A DNA stretch of 64,000 nucleotides from Stictocephala bisonia (taxonomy: Eukaryota; Arthropoda; Insecta; Hemiptera; Membracidae): positions 889,240 through 953,239 of the forward strand of contig JAQJVL010000328.1 of NCBI GenBank assembly GCA_035578905.1. Direction: 5' to 3'. How positions within the stretch are numbered: position 1 is the first letter of the stretch; every line of letters begins with the position of its first letter. Under the pieces are notes generated by a model, which did no database searches, was not told the DNA's origin, and saw only the letters and a list, made by a program, of their open reading frames with translations. Positions 1 through 13,065 of this stretch are shown piece by piece. Position numbers and translations under genes: made by a program.

Positions 1-556
1 TAATCCCCACATTGGTATCAAAATACCGACTCTAAATCCAATATTAAGCCCAATATTGGTATCAAAATACCGAATCTAAATCCAATATTAATCCCCACAT
101 TGGTATCAAAATACCGACTCTAAATCCAATATTAATCCCCACATTGGTATCAAAATACCGACTCTAAATCCAATATTAATCCCCACATTGATATCAAAAT
201 ACCGAATCTAAATCCAATATTAATCCCCACATTGGTATCAAAATACCGAATCTAAATCCAATATTAATCCCCACATTGGTATCAAAATACCGACTATAAA
301 TCCAATATTAATCCCCACATTGGTATCAAAATACCGACTCTAAATCCAATACCGAATCTAAATCCACATTGGTATCAAAATACCGACTCTTAATCCAATA
401 TTAATTCCCACATTGGTATCAAAATACCGACTCTAAATCCAATATTAATCCCCAAAGTGGTATCAAAATTCCGACTCTAAATCCAATATTAATCCCCACA
501 ATGGTATCAAAATACCGACTAAATCCAATAACTTATTAATCCCCACATTGGTATGA
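1..556. repeat. 44-bp tandem array, cut by window edge
   Basis: About 12 head-to-tail copies of a 44-bp unit containing 'ccacattggtatcaaaatac' followed by 'cgactctaaatccaatat'. Copies differ by a few substitutions (cgactc/cgaatc, atcccc/agccca). One shortened unit lies near 340-365, and units decay after 430. The array is already in phase at base 1, so it continues to the left of the window. No coding potential; short ORFs through it are by-products of the repeat. Confidence 0.95.
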
Positions 557-2552
557 AAATACATAAAAATGAGTACTGGAGGATCTCCTACGTTGAAAAT
601 AAAAAACCAACTTTTCCTCACAAAGTTCCCCGTTTGTGGAACAAACAAACAAAAAACAACCAACCACGATACATGCACGGGGACTAACATTTGTTTTAAT
701 AAATTCCAAATTTTACTTATTAATTAAAGCATAAGAACCAACAAGCTGAATACTAATTTAAAGGACCGTCCTCAGTTTTTATTTATTTATTTCCACACTG
801 ATTATTGCAGTATCTTCCTTTGTACCATATATAAAACTCCAACATTAAATTCCGTGGTAGAAATATTTATAAAATTAATATAATTAAATAAATGCAGCTA
901 TATTTTTATAAAATAAAATATATAAAGAATGTTTATTTTACAAAGCAATTAAAGAATGTATAAAAATTGTATTATTATTTTTATATTTTAAATTCCCAAA
1001 AACGTATACGTGGAAATAGCTTACCACGTGCCCACTTAAACCCCTCGCCATTGTGAACTGTGGCTCCACAACCCTTTTAATGAAGATCGAGAAGTGCATT
1101 GTACTGCCATACTGAGGGCTCGATCCCTCGAACAATGACGGAGTATAATCCACCGTACAATACAATGACAAAGGGCAATGATCTTATGGTATATCCCTCC
1201 TTTGGTTCGACTCAATGGCTTTACTCGTTTAATTGTATTAACTAATTAATATTGAACGTCCTTGTATTATAAATTAATTTATACATATGGAAATGATGTA
1301 AAAATAAGTACATAACTATTTGTTATGAGAAATGTTATTCACTACACAAAATTGCTTTGCTCATTTTTAGAGTGAAAATTAATACATTTGTTTTGTATAT
1401 AAGTGGGAAAATGTTTTATAGCAAACTGATCGATTAAACATATTCATAAAAATGTTAATCCAAAATTAAAATTAGACCTACTTGGTATAATTTAGTGCGA
1501 ATATCACGTCGAATTGTCAAAATATTAGAAAACCTTAATAAATACAAATTAAATTGGTACTAAAAAATGGATATATACTATTGGTTTCCATCAGCTGAAT
1601 TAGTGTCAATATAAACTAGTTAATACAAGGTGGAAAAAATATGGAAACGCTTTCACAACTTTTGTATGTCTTCACTTGTAACAGTGAAATCTTGTACATC
1701 GTAATGGTTACAAAGAACTCACTTTTTGACGCCGTTAGCGACATTAAACCTTTTCAGAGGGACGGCCTACGAGGAGTTGAACGAAAAGCTTCAATGTAAA
1801 CCTAGATCGAATTTGGTATATGACAGGTCTATTTAAGAGAATTGAATTGCTGCAAATAGGACTTTGAAAAGTTTATCATTTCCGGAGTAGCTTATATTTG
1901 AATTAAAAAAAAAAAATAATCTGAACAATATTTCTCCACTATTAGTCTAAAGGTTTCAAGTTAAGTATTCTGATAAAAAGTTATAATTTATGGAACACAA
2001 TTTAAAAAAAATTAAATAATTTAATTATCTATGGAAAAAATAATATTGTTGTGAAAGCATTTCCATATTTTGTTCACCATGTCTAAATATTAAGCTTTTT
2101 GGCCATAGTCGTTCATTTTTTATTATGTAGCTGTTAAAGTTATTTATTAATAAATAGGTAAAATTTTTTTGTTTAATAACTAGATTTGTTTCTGAAAACA
2201 GAAATGTTTGCAATGTTAGTTAGTTGAAAAAAAATTCCTTCATTCAACAAATACTTAAGCAAAATACTTTTAATTATCCTATCAGGTTCTAATGTCAAAA
2301 TAATTTAGTGATATTATTTACTTGCATTATTTGTTTTTTATGTAATCATTGTTAAAGAATGAACCACTACATGATTTTTGTCTGCAAAACGTTGGATTGG
2401 TGTTGAAACAACATATTATCTCGTGTATACAAAATGTATTAACTATCAACAGAATAAATGACAATGATATTGAAGCAAAACTATATGTTCCAAAAGGGAA
2501 TTTGGCTGAGATCCATGACCTGAGAGATAATTCTAAAATCCCAGCCCATAAA
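557..2552. other. A+T-rich stretch, no gene seen
   Basis: About 2 kb of A+T-rich DNA with many stop codons in all frames and no recognisable protein motif. A short G+C-richer patch at about 1020-1170 holds a B-box-like string (ggctcgatccc near 1115), but a matching A box is weak, so I do not call a SINE there. Confidence 0.6.
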
Positions 2553-3212
2553 ATCACGTTGGCCAAACAGCGGCACACGACAGAAGTCTTAGCACGTCAC
2601 AGCCCTGATTGTTCACTGAGTGCAAATTGTGTTCACTCACAACAAACCCACTCACCAATGCACGTTGGCCAAACAGCGGCATACGAAAGACGTCTTAGCA
2701 CGTCTCAGCCCTGATTGTTCACTGAGTGCAAATTGTGTTCACTCACAACAAACCCACCCATCACTATATGTTGGCCAAACAGCGGCACACGACCAGAAGT
2801 CTTAGCACGTCACAGCCCTGATTGTTCACTGAGTGCAAACTATGTTCACTCACAACAAACCCACTCACCACTACACGTTGGCCAAACAGCGGCACACGAT
2901 ACAAGTCTTAGCACGTCACAGCCCTGATTGTTCACTGAGTGCAAACTGTGTTCACTCACAACAAACCCACTCACCACTACACGTTGGCCAAACAGCGGCA
3001 CACGACAGAAGTCTTAGCACGTCACAGCCCTGATTGTTCACTGAGTGCAAACTGTGTTCACTCACAACAAACCCACTCACCACTACACGTTGGCCAAACA
3101 GCGGCACACGATACAAGTCTTAGCACGTCATAGCGCTGATTGTTCACTGAGTGCAAACTGTGTTCACATACAACAAACCCACTCACCAATGCACGTTGGC
3201 CAAACAGCCTAG
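2553..3212. repeat. 106-bp tandem array (~6.2 copies)
   Basis: Unit beginning 'cacgttggccaaacagcggc' and including 'cctgattgttcactgagtgc' repeats with a strict 106-bp period: unit starts near 2555, 2661, 2767, 2874, 2980, 3086 and 3192. Copies are 90-98% alike. It ends within the seventh unit at about 3212, next to 'cctagtcacgagg'. Since 106 is not a multiple of 3, the overlapping 60-120-residue ORFs seen here rotate through frames and are not genes. Confidence 0.95.
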
Positions 3213-5350
3213 TCACGAGGAAGATGTTAATATTTATTTGACGACCCGCATTATAACAGGGACAAGAGGCGTTAGACCTCCCACGAGGTGGGCCGGGACG
3301 TTTTTTACCTCTGATATCAAAGATGAAAGGGGCAGAGGCCCTTGATTAACTATGGGGTACTGGTAATGAAGAGTAAAAGGGTTGATATACTCAACTATAC
3401 CAGATAGCTCAGTTAATTATCTTGATTAATCTCTTTATTAGCTAGTTTTTGTTTTGAATGAACCTAACATCATTTTAGTCTGTGTTTTTTTTTAAGTAAT
3501 TGATAGCAATTTTAAACTTTAAATAAACAGGTACATTACTTTTTTATTAACCTTTTTAGTGGGTGTAAAAGATTATTTCAAACAAAATAAATAAGTTAAC
3601 AGGCTTTTAGAATTCCAAACATTTACCTTCAAAGATGTTCTAGCTTAATCAATATACAAAAATAAATTTATAACCACTGCTTTGCCTACGCATGTAGAAT
3701 TAATTTATCGTAATTAAATATTTTATAAATATTACAACGTGTCCGAGCAATTAATTGTAAAACCGCTAGAACCCAAGAAAACGTAGATTTAGTAAATTGA
3801 CAGGGACTTTGTTTCTAAAAAATTTTAAAATCTTAAAACCAAAAAAGTTTTGAAAATATTTGTTCAATTACTCATTAAAGTATAATTGCTATACATTAAC
3901 GGGTTTTAGAGTAATGAAACTGTACAGTTGATGCACAGTGAAAAGTAGTACAAAGTTCTCTACTTTTGGGTTCCAACTGAGATAAATATTACTAGAACTA
4001 ATAATAACATTTAAAAAAAGAATACTTCATACCGTAAAATGTGACAAGGAAAACAATGATGTGATTAGACTTTTTATAGGCCTCTTAGTTTCTATTAAAT
4101 AACCTTCAGACTCAGTACATGTCATTTCAACGCCGACAGTAGTTAGTAGAGGTTGCTGACGCTACTTAGTTTTTTTACGGATTTTACAATTTTTGGTAAA
4201 ACTATTTTAAAAACTATTTGCCAATTAAGAATTGCTATTTTGGCTTTGGTAATTCTTTAAAATGTTTATGGCGGAAAATGATTATTATTGATTTGTATGA
4301 ACATGGAGAGTACATATAATATTTATAATTGTAATTTTTATAATATTTAATGGTATTGGCTCAACATCAAACCATACACGTATGTTCAATATATCATCAA
4401 CATTCAATTAGTTGAAATATAACAATAACAAATAAATAACTGAAAAAACATTCTTTCACATAATATTAAATAATGTACACTATGGAACATGTATATTTTT
4501 TAAAGATTTTTCCTCAAATAGACAAAGGCCAGAGATATAAATGAAAAAACTACATGGAAAACTGCTTCAGTGTAATTGGTTTGGATAACTTTATTGAAGC
4601 ACCAGCGTGTGAATTGAATAAATAAATAATCAATAAAGATTTTGATTTGAATCAATATTAATAAAAACCAAACCCACATAATTAAATATTCACACGAGGG
4701 TTCATAAAATACAGTTCTCAATTCTCGAGCGTTGAGTGAGATAAGAGGGATAAAAGTTAATTTATTTTCAGATCCATAAACCAGACAAATGTACATGAAA
4801 AGAATATTGTATTTATTCTAGAAAAACTAATAAATGTTTAACATCAGTTTGAAAACATTTGTTATAATTGAAAGCACGTGTGTAGTTTATTGCAAAATGT
4901 TTATAAGCACTGCTCTAATTATGTACAGTGTACAACATCCTAAAACAATATTGTAAAGATCTTCAGTGTACAGTAACTTAAAGAAAATAAAAAATAACGA
5001 ATCGGTCAGAATATCCTATTGTACCTGTTTTTATAAACTCCAATGACTTTCTTCAATCTGCAACAGTTCTTCCTTTGCTTTGAAACTCACTTTTCTTTCT
5101 TCTCGTCCTTAAACACAACTAGTGTGGTCACGTCATTCTTTTTCTTTGAGAGTTTCGTTTTAAAATAGTAGTTTCGAGATTAACCCGAAAATAAAATGTA
5201 AGTCGTATTGAATTGCAGTACTAGAAATAAGAAATACTTTTTTGTTTCCCTGGTAGGAAAATGTCCCCAGACAATAATGCAAAAATCAACTGTACTGTAA
5301 TCCCAGATAATATACACTAGACACTTTATTATTTACCTAAGCAGCCACCT
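3213..5350. other. A+T-rich stretch, no gene seen
   Basis: No coding motif, tandem repeat or inverted repeat is evident. A short G+C-rich patch at 3235-3345 follows the 106-bp array directly and may be the flank in which that array arose. Confidence 0.6.
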
Positions 5351-5367
5351 ATACATGTACGATGATA

Positions 5368-5462
5368 ATGCCCCCCCCTTTAACAAACTGTGGTATTGGC
5401 CCACCCACCCACTCATACATGTATGGCGGTGTTGGCGCAACCACACAACCATATACGTAAGT
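5368..5462. repeat. Remnant of C-rich minisatellite
   Basis: Two imperfect copies of a 'cacccactcatacatgtatg' type unit near 5395-5460. This is the same 'cccaccca...acatgta' vocabulary as the longer arrays at 14.6, 24.8 and 45.9 kb. Too short to define a period. Confidence 0.5.
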
Positions 5463-5569
5463 TCCATCTATAAACAATATTATTTTTTAATTTTCAGTAT
5501 TTTGTGTAGTAACTTCTTGTATTTTTCATTTTGTTACCTTGCATGGCTGGATTTACCCCAGCCTTGACT

Positions 5570-7990
5570 ACGATTTAATATTGTGGGGAGCCAGCTCAAA
5601 CGGTCAGTTTTTCATATCATTCAAAATGAAAAATCAAGAGTGATTAAAGTTCAGAGAATATTGTAAGGAAGCTTTAAAAAATGTGCTACTGTTGACCCTG
5701 CTTAGCCTACATTTTAGAGACAACCTTATTCTGTGAGTCTAAATCTATGACCAGCGTTGAAGACACACTTACAACGATAAATATTATGCACTTTATAAAC
5801 GCATCTGAAAAATCTTGAAGAGGTTGGTTTTAGCCAGGGAAAACTCGATTTTACTGAAAATAAATACTAGTTTTTGTGTTGGAGTGAACAAATTAAGTTT
5901 TTTTTAAGCGGAATTTTTAACTTTTTCAATTTATTTGGTTCCTTAACTTAATATACTTAGTTTTTCAATAAAATTATTATTTAAATTCGGCCCGAAAAAT
6001 ACAATTTTTACTTATCTAACCAAACCTAACCTAACTTATCCTAATCGTTTATATACAAAAAAATGTAATTTTTATATATACGGGTGCCTGGCCTCCGGAA
6101 AGGCCTGCCTTTCGACCTTCCGGGGGGAATCTATGGACATTTGATTTTGGTTGCTAGTCATAGCTCCTATTAACAGTGTGTATATGACGACCATAGTTGT
6201 TTTGCCGCGGGCGTAGTTTTTCGGTGATATAACGAGAAATAATTGTTGTAGACAAAAATAGTTTTCAAATTCGTGTTTAGCACACAAAAAATACATGACA
6301 TTTTTTTATATTTAAAATTTTCGAAAAATAATAGAAATAAATCGAAACATAATATTTTCAAGAATTTTGAATTTTTAACTTTTTCAACATTATTTCCGCG
6401 GAATAAAAAGTTTATTCTCATTAAATATAGCTCTTATGCTAACCACTGATGATAAAAAAGTCATAATTGGCGAGGCGTGTAGATAGTACATAAGCACCCT
6501 TATAACATCCCAACCTAACTGGGAGACACAGTGCGAGAGTTTACAGGCACTTCCCCTCCCAAGCACAGGGGTTCTTTCCGTCAACAAGTAGGCTAACCCA
6601 ATTCAAATAAAAGAGCCCCGACGCCCAAGGCGTTAAAAACTCGATGATTTAACGTCCCAAGCATTTTACAATGGTCATGCATACGACTGGGTGACCGCAC
6701 AATGTGAAGACTTGGACGCGGAAAAGTGGCACTATAGAATGGGTTGAGAGAGGAAATGTAAGTACACCGTAAATTTGACTGAGGGATTCTATGTGACTTG
6801 AATGTTTGAAATGTTTCCATGTATTGATCTGACAATTGCTCCATACTGTAGGACTACATTGTTCAGGCGATAACATGTTTGAGTTTGCAAATCGGTATTC
6901 AATAAAATTTAAATTTAATAACTCTAAAGTAATTTTTTTATAATTATCGTGAATTTTATAAAAATATGGATATGGTAAATTGAAAAAAATAATAATGATG
7001 ACTTGTAAATACTAACGTAAATCAATAAATACGTTCTTTTTAAGTCCAAACAATTGTATACAAACAGATTGTTAGCTAAAGTGTTAAAATAATGAACAAA
7101 CTGTCATTAAATGCTAGAGGTTTTTACTTTTAGCCCCTAAAGGGAAGTTGAGTCTTTCATAATCAATCATCCGGCCACCATTCTCCGCCGCCAACGTCGA
7201 CTTTAGGAGAAGGGGTTTATTTTAATTTGGGCAATACCCCTTTCTGTAGATTACAACCTACGTTTATCATCAGACACTCAAACTATCTGGTTGGCTACCA
7301 GAGTCGTCCATTATTGAGCAGATGGTCACCACCGCATTGTTGATTTGACTTATATGGGCGATAAGTTGGAAATAAAAGTCATCTTCCATCAAACTATTTC
7401 TTTTCGTGACATTCTACACTTTTTATTTGATAAGTAGTGGTTTTGATAACAAAAACTAACTTCAGAGGAATGTGTTTTGGAAACACCCAAACAAATTTGA
7501 CTTTTAAATATTTCATAGCGGTCCGTTCTCATAGCGCCCACCTACATCCTTTTCATGTGAACTCACCCAAAAGACATTATAGTTAAGTGATTTTTATTTG
7601 GACGCAAATTCATGTATTTTAGAATTTGTTTTGAAAAATTCAGAATTAATGATATACGCTTTTGGATAATTATTTAGGAAATGGCTGATTTTTTCTGTTA
7701 GCAATAACAATTCGCCTACTATTCTATTGTTATTGTTGTTCAATCTGGGCTCAGATAACTTTGCGAGAGAACAATTTGCGATGAACAAACAAGAAATTAT
7801 ATTCAATAAATTAGCAGTATTTTTTTCTTGTTTATAAACTGACTAGAACAATAGTTTTAAATAAAAGTATGACAAACCTAAACCTAATAATATTTATTTT
7901 TATTGAGTTTTATTATAATATTAGTTTACAAAATTCTTAGTAGCTTTTCTGTGTATACCTATTTATATCTTTTTAAAGTTATATGTGCAC
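5570..7990. other. A+T-rich stretch, no gene seen
   Basis: No gene is recognisable. Notable local items are CCTAA-like strings at 6018-6045 and a G+C-rich patch at 6080-6130 with self-complementary 'ctccgg/ccggag'-type pieces. A few ORFs of 60-85 codons lack family motifs and coding-like codon use. Confidence 0.55.
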
Positions 7991-7996
7991 TCTCCT

Positions 7997-8610
<614 letters not shown>

Positions 8611-9105
8611 TTATTTTTTAATTTTGTGTCTTTAATTGCCGCGTATTTTTGCATTTCTAATTTTTATTTTATTTATCATGAGTTTTTGATGGTTTATTTT
8701 ACCTTTTATAATTTATTTAGTTTAAGTATTCTAATGTGCAATTGAAATATATTCTTAGACAGTTTCTTCATAAACATCTTATATACTTATGGGTAGAAGT
8801 TTGTTGTGGTTGCCTCAGTTTTTCCTAAACTATCAGTTATATTGTCGTTATTTTTATTAAAATACCAATCAAACGTGTTAGTGAGTTACAGTCAGTCAAA
8901 GATGACTGGCAGTGTACTTTTAAATAAGGCAATATGTAAAAAGAATGAAGATATGAAAAGAACAATACGAACACATTAAAATTCATATATAAGATTTAAT
9001 ATTAAATATTTGAAACTTAAATGTAATATGATTTAATTTAATATTAAATTTAGGACATTTTAAACCTACATCTTCAGGTTTGAAAAGGGCATTAAAAAAT
9101 AAAAA
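8611..9105. other. A+T-rich stretch, no gene seen
   Basis: No coding or structural signal was found between the CT microsatellite and the 164-bp array. Confidence 0.6.
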
Positions 9106-9107
9106 TA

Positions 9108-9900
9108 TGTTGTACCACATTGACGACAGATTGTGTCACCCAGGTGAATTCAGGGCACGTCGGCGAATCTGATTGGCTCGTTGAGGCACAGCAACATACA
9201 AACTTAAACAGAATTTCACACTGTCATGAAGACCAACAGTTCTTATACTAAACTTCAGTATTCTATAAATGTGTTGTACCACATTGACGACAGATTGTGT
9301 CATCCAGGTGAATTCAGGGCACGTCGGTGACTCTGATTGGCTCGTTGAGGCACAGCAACATACAAACTTAAACAGAATTTCACACTGTCATGAAGACCAA
9401 CAGTTCTTATACTAAACTTTAGTATTCTATAAATGTGTTGTACCACATTGACAACAGATTGTGTCATCCAGGTGAATTCAGGGCACGTCGGTGACTCTGA
9501 TTGGCTCGTTGAGGCACAGCAACATACAAACTTAAACTGCATTTCACACTGGCTTGAAGACAACAGTTCTTATATTAAACTTTAGTATTCTATAAATGTG
9601 TTGTACCACATTGACGACAGATCGTGTCATCCAGGTGAATTCAGGGCACGTCGGTGACTCTGATGGGCTCGTTGAGGCACATCAACATACAAACTTAAAC
9701 AGCATTTCACACTGTCATGAAGACCAACAGTTCTTATGCTAAACTTTAGTATTCTATAAATGTGTTGTACCACATTGACGACAAATTGTGTCATCCAGGT
9801 GAATTCAGGGCACGTCGGTGACTCTGATTGGCTCGTTGAGGCACAGCAACGTACAAACTTAAACTGCATTTCACCCTGGCCCAAAGACAACATTACTCTT
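9108..9900. repeat. 164-bp tandem array (~4.9 copies)
   Basis: Unit marker 'tgtaccacattgacgacaga' occurs at 9111, 9275, 9439, 9602 and 9766, giving a 163-164-bp period. Each unit carries 'ggtgaattcagggcacgtcg' and 'actctgattggctcgttgag'. Unit 5 is cut short in its last part near 9900. Two matching minus-strand ORFs of 87-88 codons arise because a unit has an open frame over about 160 bp. They end in the same residues and are by-products of the repeat. The unit length is in the range of insect satellite monomers. Confidence 0.95.
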
Positions 9901-10680
9901 ACTGTATTGTAAGTATAATTGTGAATATTCAGATAAAACTACAAGATATATATTTATATAATATTCGAATCGTAAAGCTTTTCTGGTGTGACTTATTTTA
10001 ATTTTTCCAAGTGCTATTTTTAATTAGTCAGTTTACTTTATATGTGAAAATATTTCCGTATATTGTTCTTAATTAGCATATTTACCTATTAATGTTCTAC
10101 TCTTTACATTTTCTGTTAGTACCATTTTTTGCTTATATAATTCACGTTTATTATATTTTTGTATTTGATTTTGCATTATTGTTAGTAAAATAAAATTAGC
10201 CAATATCATATTAAAGATATGTCAAAACATAACCTCATGTTCCTACTTATTTTTCCATTGAATATATTTGAATATTATGGTGTACCATATTATTTGTAAA
10301 TGATACTCTTATATTAAAATACATTTCTATCGTGAGCAGAGCGAAAAATATCTCTAAGCTTGAGAGAAAACCAGAAATCTGCACAAAGTAAAAGAAATTA
10401 ATTGTATATTTAGACAAAAACAAATCTCTGTGACGTATCCCACATAATGTTTTCACTTCTCTTTTAAATTAATCGTAAAACTATTTTTTACTTAGACATT
10501 TCTATTTCAATATATTCGTTAAATAATACAAGCGCACATATGTTTTGATTTTAACAAATTATATTTTCTTCAATTTTTTCCCCACTCAAAAAAATATACT
10601 TTTTTCATTGTTTCCCTTTCCATCTCATCCACAACTACAAAGGATCTCTTGCTATATACGCTTCAGCCATTAACTACTGC
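9901..10680. other. A+T-rich stretch, no gene seen
   Basis: No gene, tandem repeat or inverted repeat is evident between the 164-bp array and the G+C-richer patch at 10.68 kb. Confidence 0.55.
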
Positions 10681-10684
10681 CCTT

Positions 10685-10915
10685 CCTCTAGTACACCACG
10701 CCTGCCCTTATTTAAGATCCCTGTAACTGGAGGGCGTGGCCGCACAGTGTTTTACAACTTGCCCTTCCAGCAGTTACTTCGCCAATGTTACTTCCTTACT
10801 GGACACCTGCACGTTAGCAATTCCAGGTTTACACAAAGAAACTGTACTTAGTTGAATTATTCTTTGAATGAAACCACACTGTTGTTGTCTTCAGCCTACA
10901 TCCTGTAAGTGAAAC
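10685..10915 (+). promoter_or_regulatory. Possible core promoter and first-exon donor
   Basis: This G+C-richer patch in A+T-rich surroundings holds a TATA-like 'tatttaag' at about 10709. About 30 bases downstream is 'gcacagtg', resembling an arthropod initiator. A consensus-like splice donor 'cctgtaagtg' lies near 10903. Together these could mark a non-coding first exon, but each signal is short and can occur by chance. No downstream coding exon is recognised. Confidence 0.18.
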
Positions 10916-11268
10916 TGTTTGGCACCTTCCGTAGATTTTCTTATAAAGTAGAAGTAATTATACTTTATATGAGATGTGCCATACATCAAATGTTGTTTTA
11001 GTTTGTCGTTTCCTCCTACTTACAGTTTGATCTCATATGAGCACACGTTTAGCACTCGTACGTTCATTAATTGTAACTCACTTAGGGAAGAAACACCACA
11101 GATCCTTCGTGACCTAAGTGCAATAAATAAGGATATTTTTTTGCGGGGCGAGGGGGTAACAATTAGTTACTTACTAAAGAGGTGTAGGACTCTCGGATTC
11201 TTAAACTACGCACTAAAACAAACCTCCTCTTCACTAAGACTAGCCTTGAACTGTTTATCACAATAGTT
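10916..11268. other. No feature seen
   Basis: A 96-codon forward ORF (10976-11266) shows no family motif and no biased codon use, so I do not treat it as a gene. Confidence 0.45.
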
Positions 11269-11276
11269 CAGGTTGG

Positions 11277-11651
11277 GGACCTTTTCCGATAATTCACTAC
11301 CACAATTTTTTCCGTTCTTCACTACCACTAATGTTTTATTGCAATTATGGTTAGGTTAGGTAAGGTTAGGTTAGGTTAGATTTGGTTAGATTAGGTTAGT
11401 TGACTAATGAAGTTGATCAGAAATAGGTAAATCCAATGATTGGCTTACCGCCGAATGCGCTCTCCGTGTGAAAGTTCTTGGGAAGCCATAAGATAAGGCC
11501 AGCGATATCGTATTTCTAGCGGATAGAGATACCGAAGTGGATGTAAAAATGAGGGGTGGGACAGGTTTTAGAGCAATATAATATTTCTCAATTGGTAGTG
11601 AGTTAACGGAAACAAATAGAAAGTAGCAGTAGTGAATAACGGAAAAGGTCC
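11277..11651. mobile_element. MITE, family with 8-bp target duplication, copy 1
   Basis: The 375-bp element starts 'ggaccttttccg' and ends with the inverse 'cggaaaaggtcc'. The inverted termini extend with 'ttcactaccacta' type sequence. Flanking octamers caggttgg (11269-11276) and taagttgg (11652-11659) match at 6 of 8 positions. The body includes 'cgccgaatgcgctctccgtg', shared with copies at 17478 and 54553. Positions 11348-11400 hold about ten degenerate TTAGG units, which are longer here than in the other copies. No coding capacity, so mobilised in trans. An 8-bp duplication is typical of hAT, P and Merlin groups; I cannot choose among them. Confidence 0.85.
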
Positions 11652-11659
11652 TAAGTTGG

Positions 11660-12190
11660 GATTACTCGTTGTTTGCTTTCAAGGTACTTCACAGTCTACA
11701 ACGCTAAGTCAGAGGTCTAGATTTGCCTTCTTTCCCCAAAGTATGTCCTCAACATACCGGGCTACACAGTTCCTAGTGTTTTCCCTCGGAGCATGCCTCC
11801 TACGACATGATCTGGCTCGAAGTGTTGGTCGTATTAATTTTTTAGAGTCTCGTGAACAATATTTTTCAGGAACAGTTTTCTCAAAATGGTTAGTACAATC
11901 AAAATAATTAAAACTTATTGGTGTATTATGTAAATGATAAAGGTTTACAATAAAAGACCAATAATTAAATAGGTGGCATGTATTTCCTTTTATAGAACAT
12001 TTCATTATTATCAACAAAAGATGTTTTATAATGGGAAAATTCAAAAAATGAATAAAATATTTTCTGCGTTTGAGGAGCAACGTAAAGATGCGTAAACTTT
12101 GAAGCATAGATAATAAAAATCATATTATGTTATACAACGATGAAGCCATTCGATGCACCCACGTTGTTAATTTTTCGTCTGACGAGGCTT
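11660..12190. other. No gene seen
   Basis: Flank between MITE copy 1 and the interspersed repeat at 12.2 kb. The overlapping 91- and 132-codon ORFs on opposite strands show no family motif. Confidence 0.45.
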
Positions 12191-12195
12191 TATAT

Positions 12196-12612
12196 TGTTT
12201 ACGTCTCAACATGTATACTTGGAACAAATTGTTTGGATAATTGTGGGCGACTGATGTCATGCTCGGTCCTCTTAATACCGATATGGCATCCGCTCAATGG
12301 TTGCCATCGAGTGGACACAACTAGAGAAGTATATGGCGTTCATGTTGGATAGTAGTCAGGGTTCGGATTTTTGGTAGGGGAGAGAACTGATTGTCAAACT
12401 TGTCAGTTAGCTGTAAATCAGACTAACACTACGTGGTTCGATTTCCACGTAAATATGTAGGTCCCTTAGTTGCCCTGGCTGTTGGGCTATTAATAAATTA
12501 CCCTTTCCGAGGAACAGTCGAACTCAGTTAGTAACCAGACTACAATCTTATCAGCATTCATATTCGCCCTAAAAAACGCACAACGTTGTGTCGGCGTCTC
12601 AAAAGTAAGTAC
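12196..12612 (+). repeat. ~430-bp interspersed repeat, copy 1
   Basis: Shares blocks 'tccgctcaatggttgccatc', 'agtcagggttcgg', 'gtaggtcccttagttgcc' and 'gaacagtcgaactcagttag' with copies at 16.37, 41.40 and 53.12 kb. It contains 'cgtggttcgatttccacg', a short stem with a loop resembling a tRNA T-arm, but no clear A box at the right distance. Probably an old SINE-like or non-autonomous element. The family is not identified. Confidence 0.8.
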
Positions 12613-12821
12613 ATATACACGATGAAAACCAAGGGGTGCAAGATACTGCAACTTGGGAGTTTAACAATTATTCACTTTAGGTATTTTAAGGAAGTTCCAT
12701 AAATATTTCATTAATTTGAATGGAGGATTCATGGGCCTAGTAAGATATTTTTGTTACTCATAATCACATAAAATCATGACTGAAACCATTTCAAAATTTT
12801 TTATCTTTCCTAAATAATGTT

Positions 12822-13065
12822 CAGTACAAGTAAACGTCACACAACACAAATGTATTACAATATAAGCACAAAATGTACAAATATATTACAATACAAGCAC
12901 AAAATGCACGAATATTATGGTGATCGATTTCGGTGAACCACGCTCACCTTCCTCAGACCAGAGGGATTCACAAAAGAATATTCACTTGTGCTTATATTGT
13001 AATAAATTTGTGTTGTGTGACGTTTACTTGTACTGTATATGTACCAACACGTATTATGCTAATTA
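12822..13065. mobile_element. Fold-back element with conserved core, copy 1
   Basis: Inverted arms of about 52 bp: 'agtacaagtaaacgtcacac' near 12825 reappears inverted as 'gtgtgacgtttacttgtact' near 13018. Both arms extend into 'aatataagcacaaaatg' type sequence. The core reads 'gatcgatttcggtgaaccac' followed by 'ctcaccttcctcagacca'. This core recurs at 38.05 kb and, inverted, at 56.6 kb. A short non-coding fold-back transposon or MITE. Confidence 0.75.

Noticed and set aside
1020..1170. Possible SINE with 'ggctcgatccc' as B box
   Set aside because: No shared body with the SINE family at 19.8 and 63.6 kb, and no convincing A box at the right distance.
2349..3345. A ladder of overlapping 60-120-residue ORFs
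   Set aside because: They come from the 106-bp tandem repeat, whose period is not a multiple of three, so the same peptide reappears in rotating frames.
9300..9893. Two near-identical 87-88-residue minus-strand ORFs that could look like a duplicated gene
   Set aside because: Each is one unit of the 164-bp array plus part of the next, with no start context or independent conservation.
11348..11402. Interstitial telomere or telomere fusion (TTAGG)
   Set aside because: The tract lies inside a MITE copy with its own target duplication, so it was carried there by the element.
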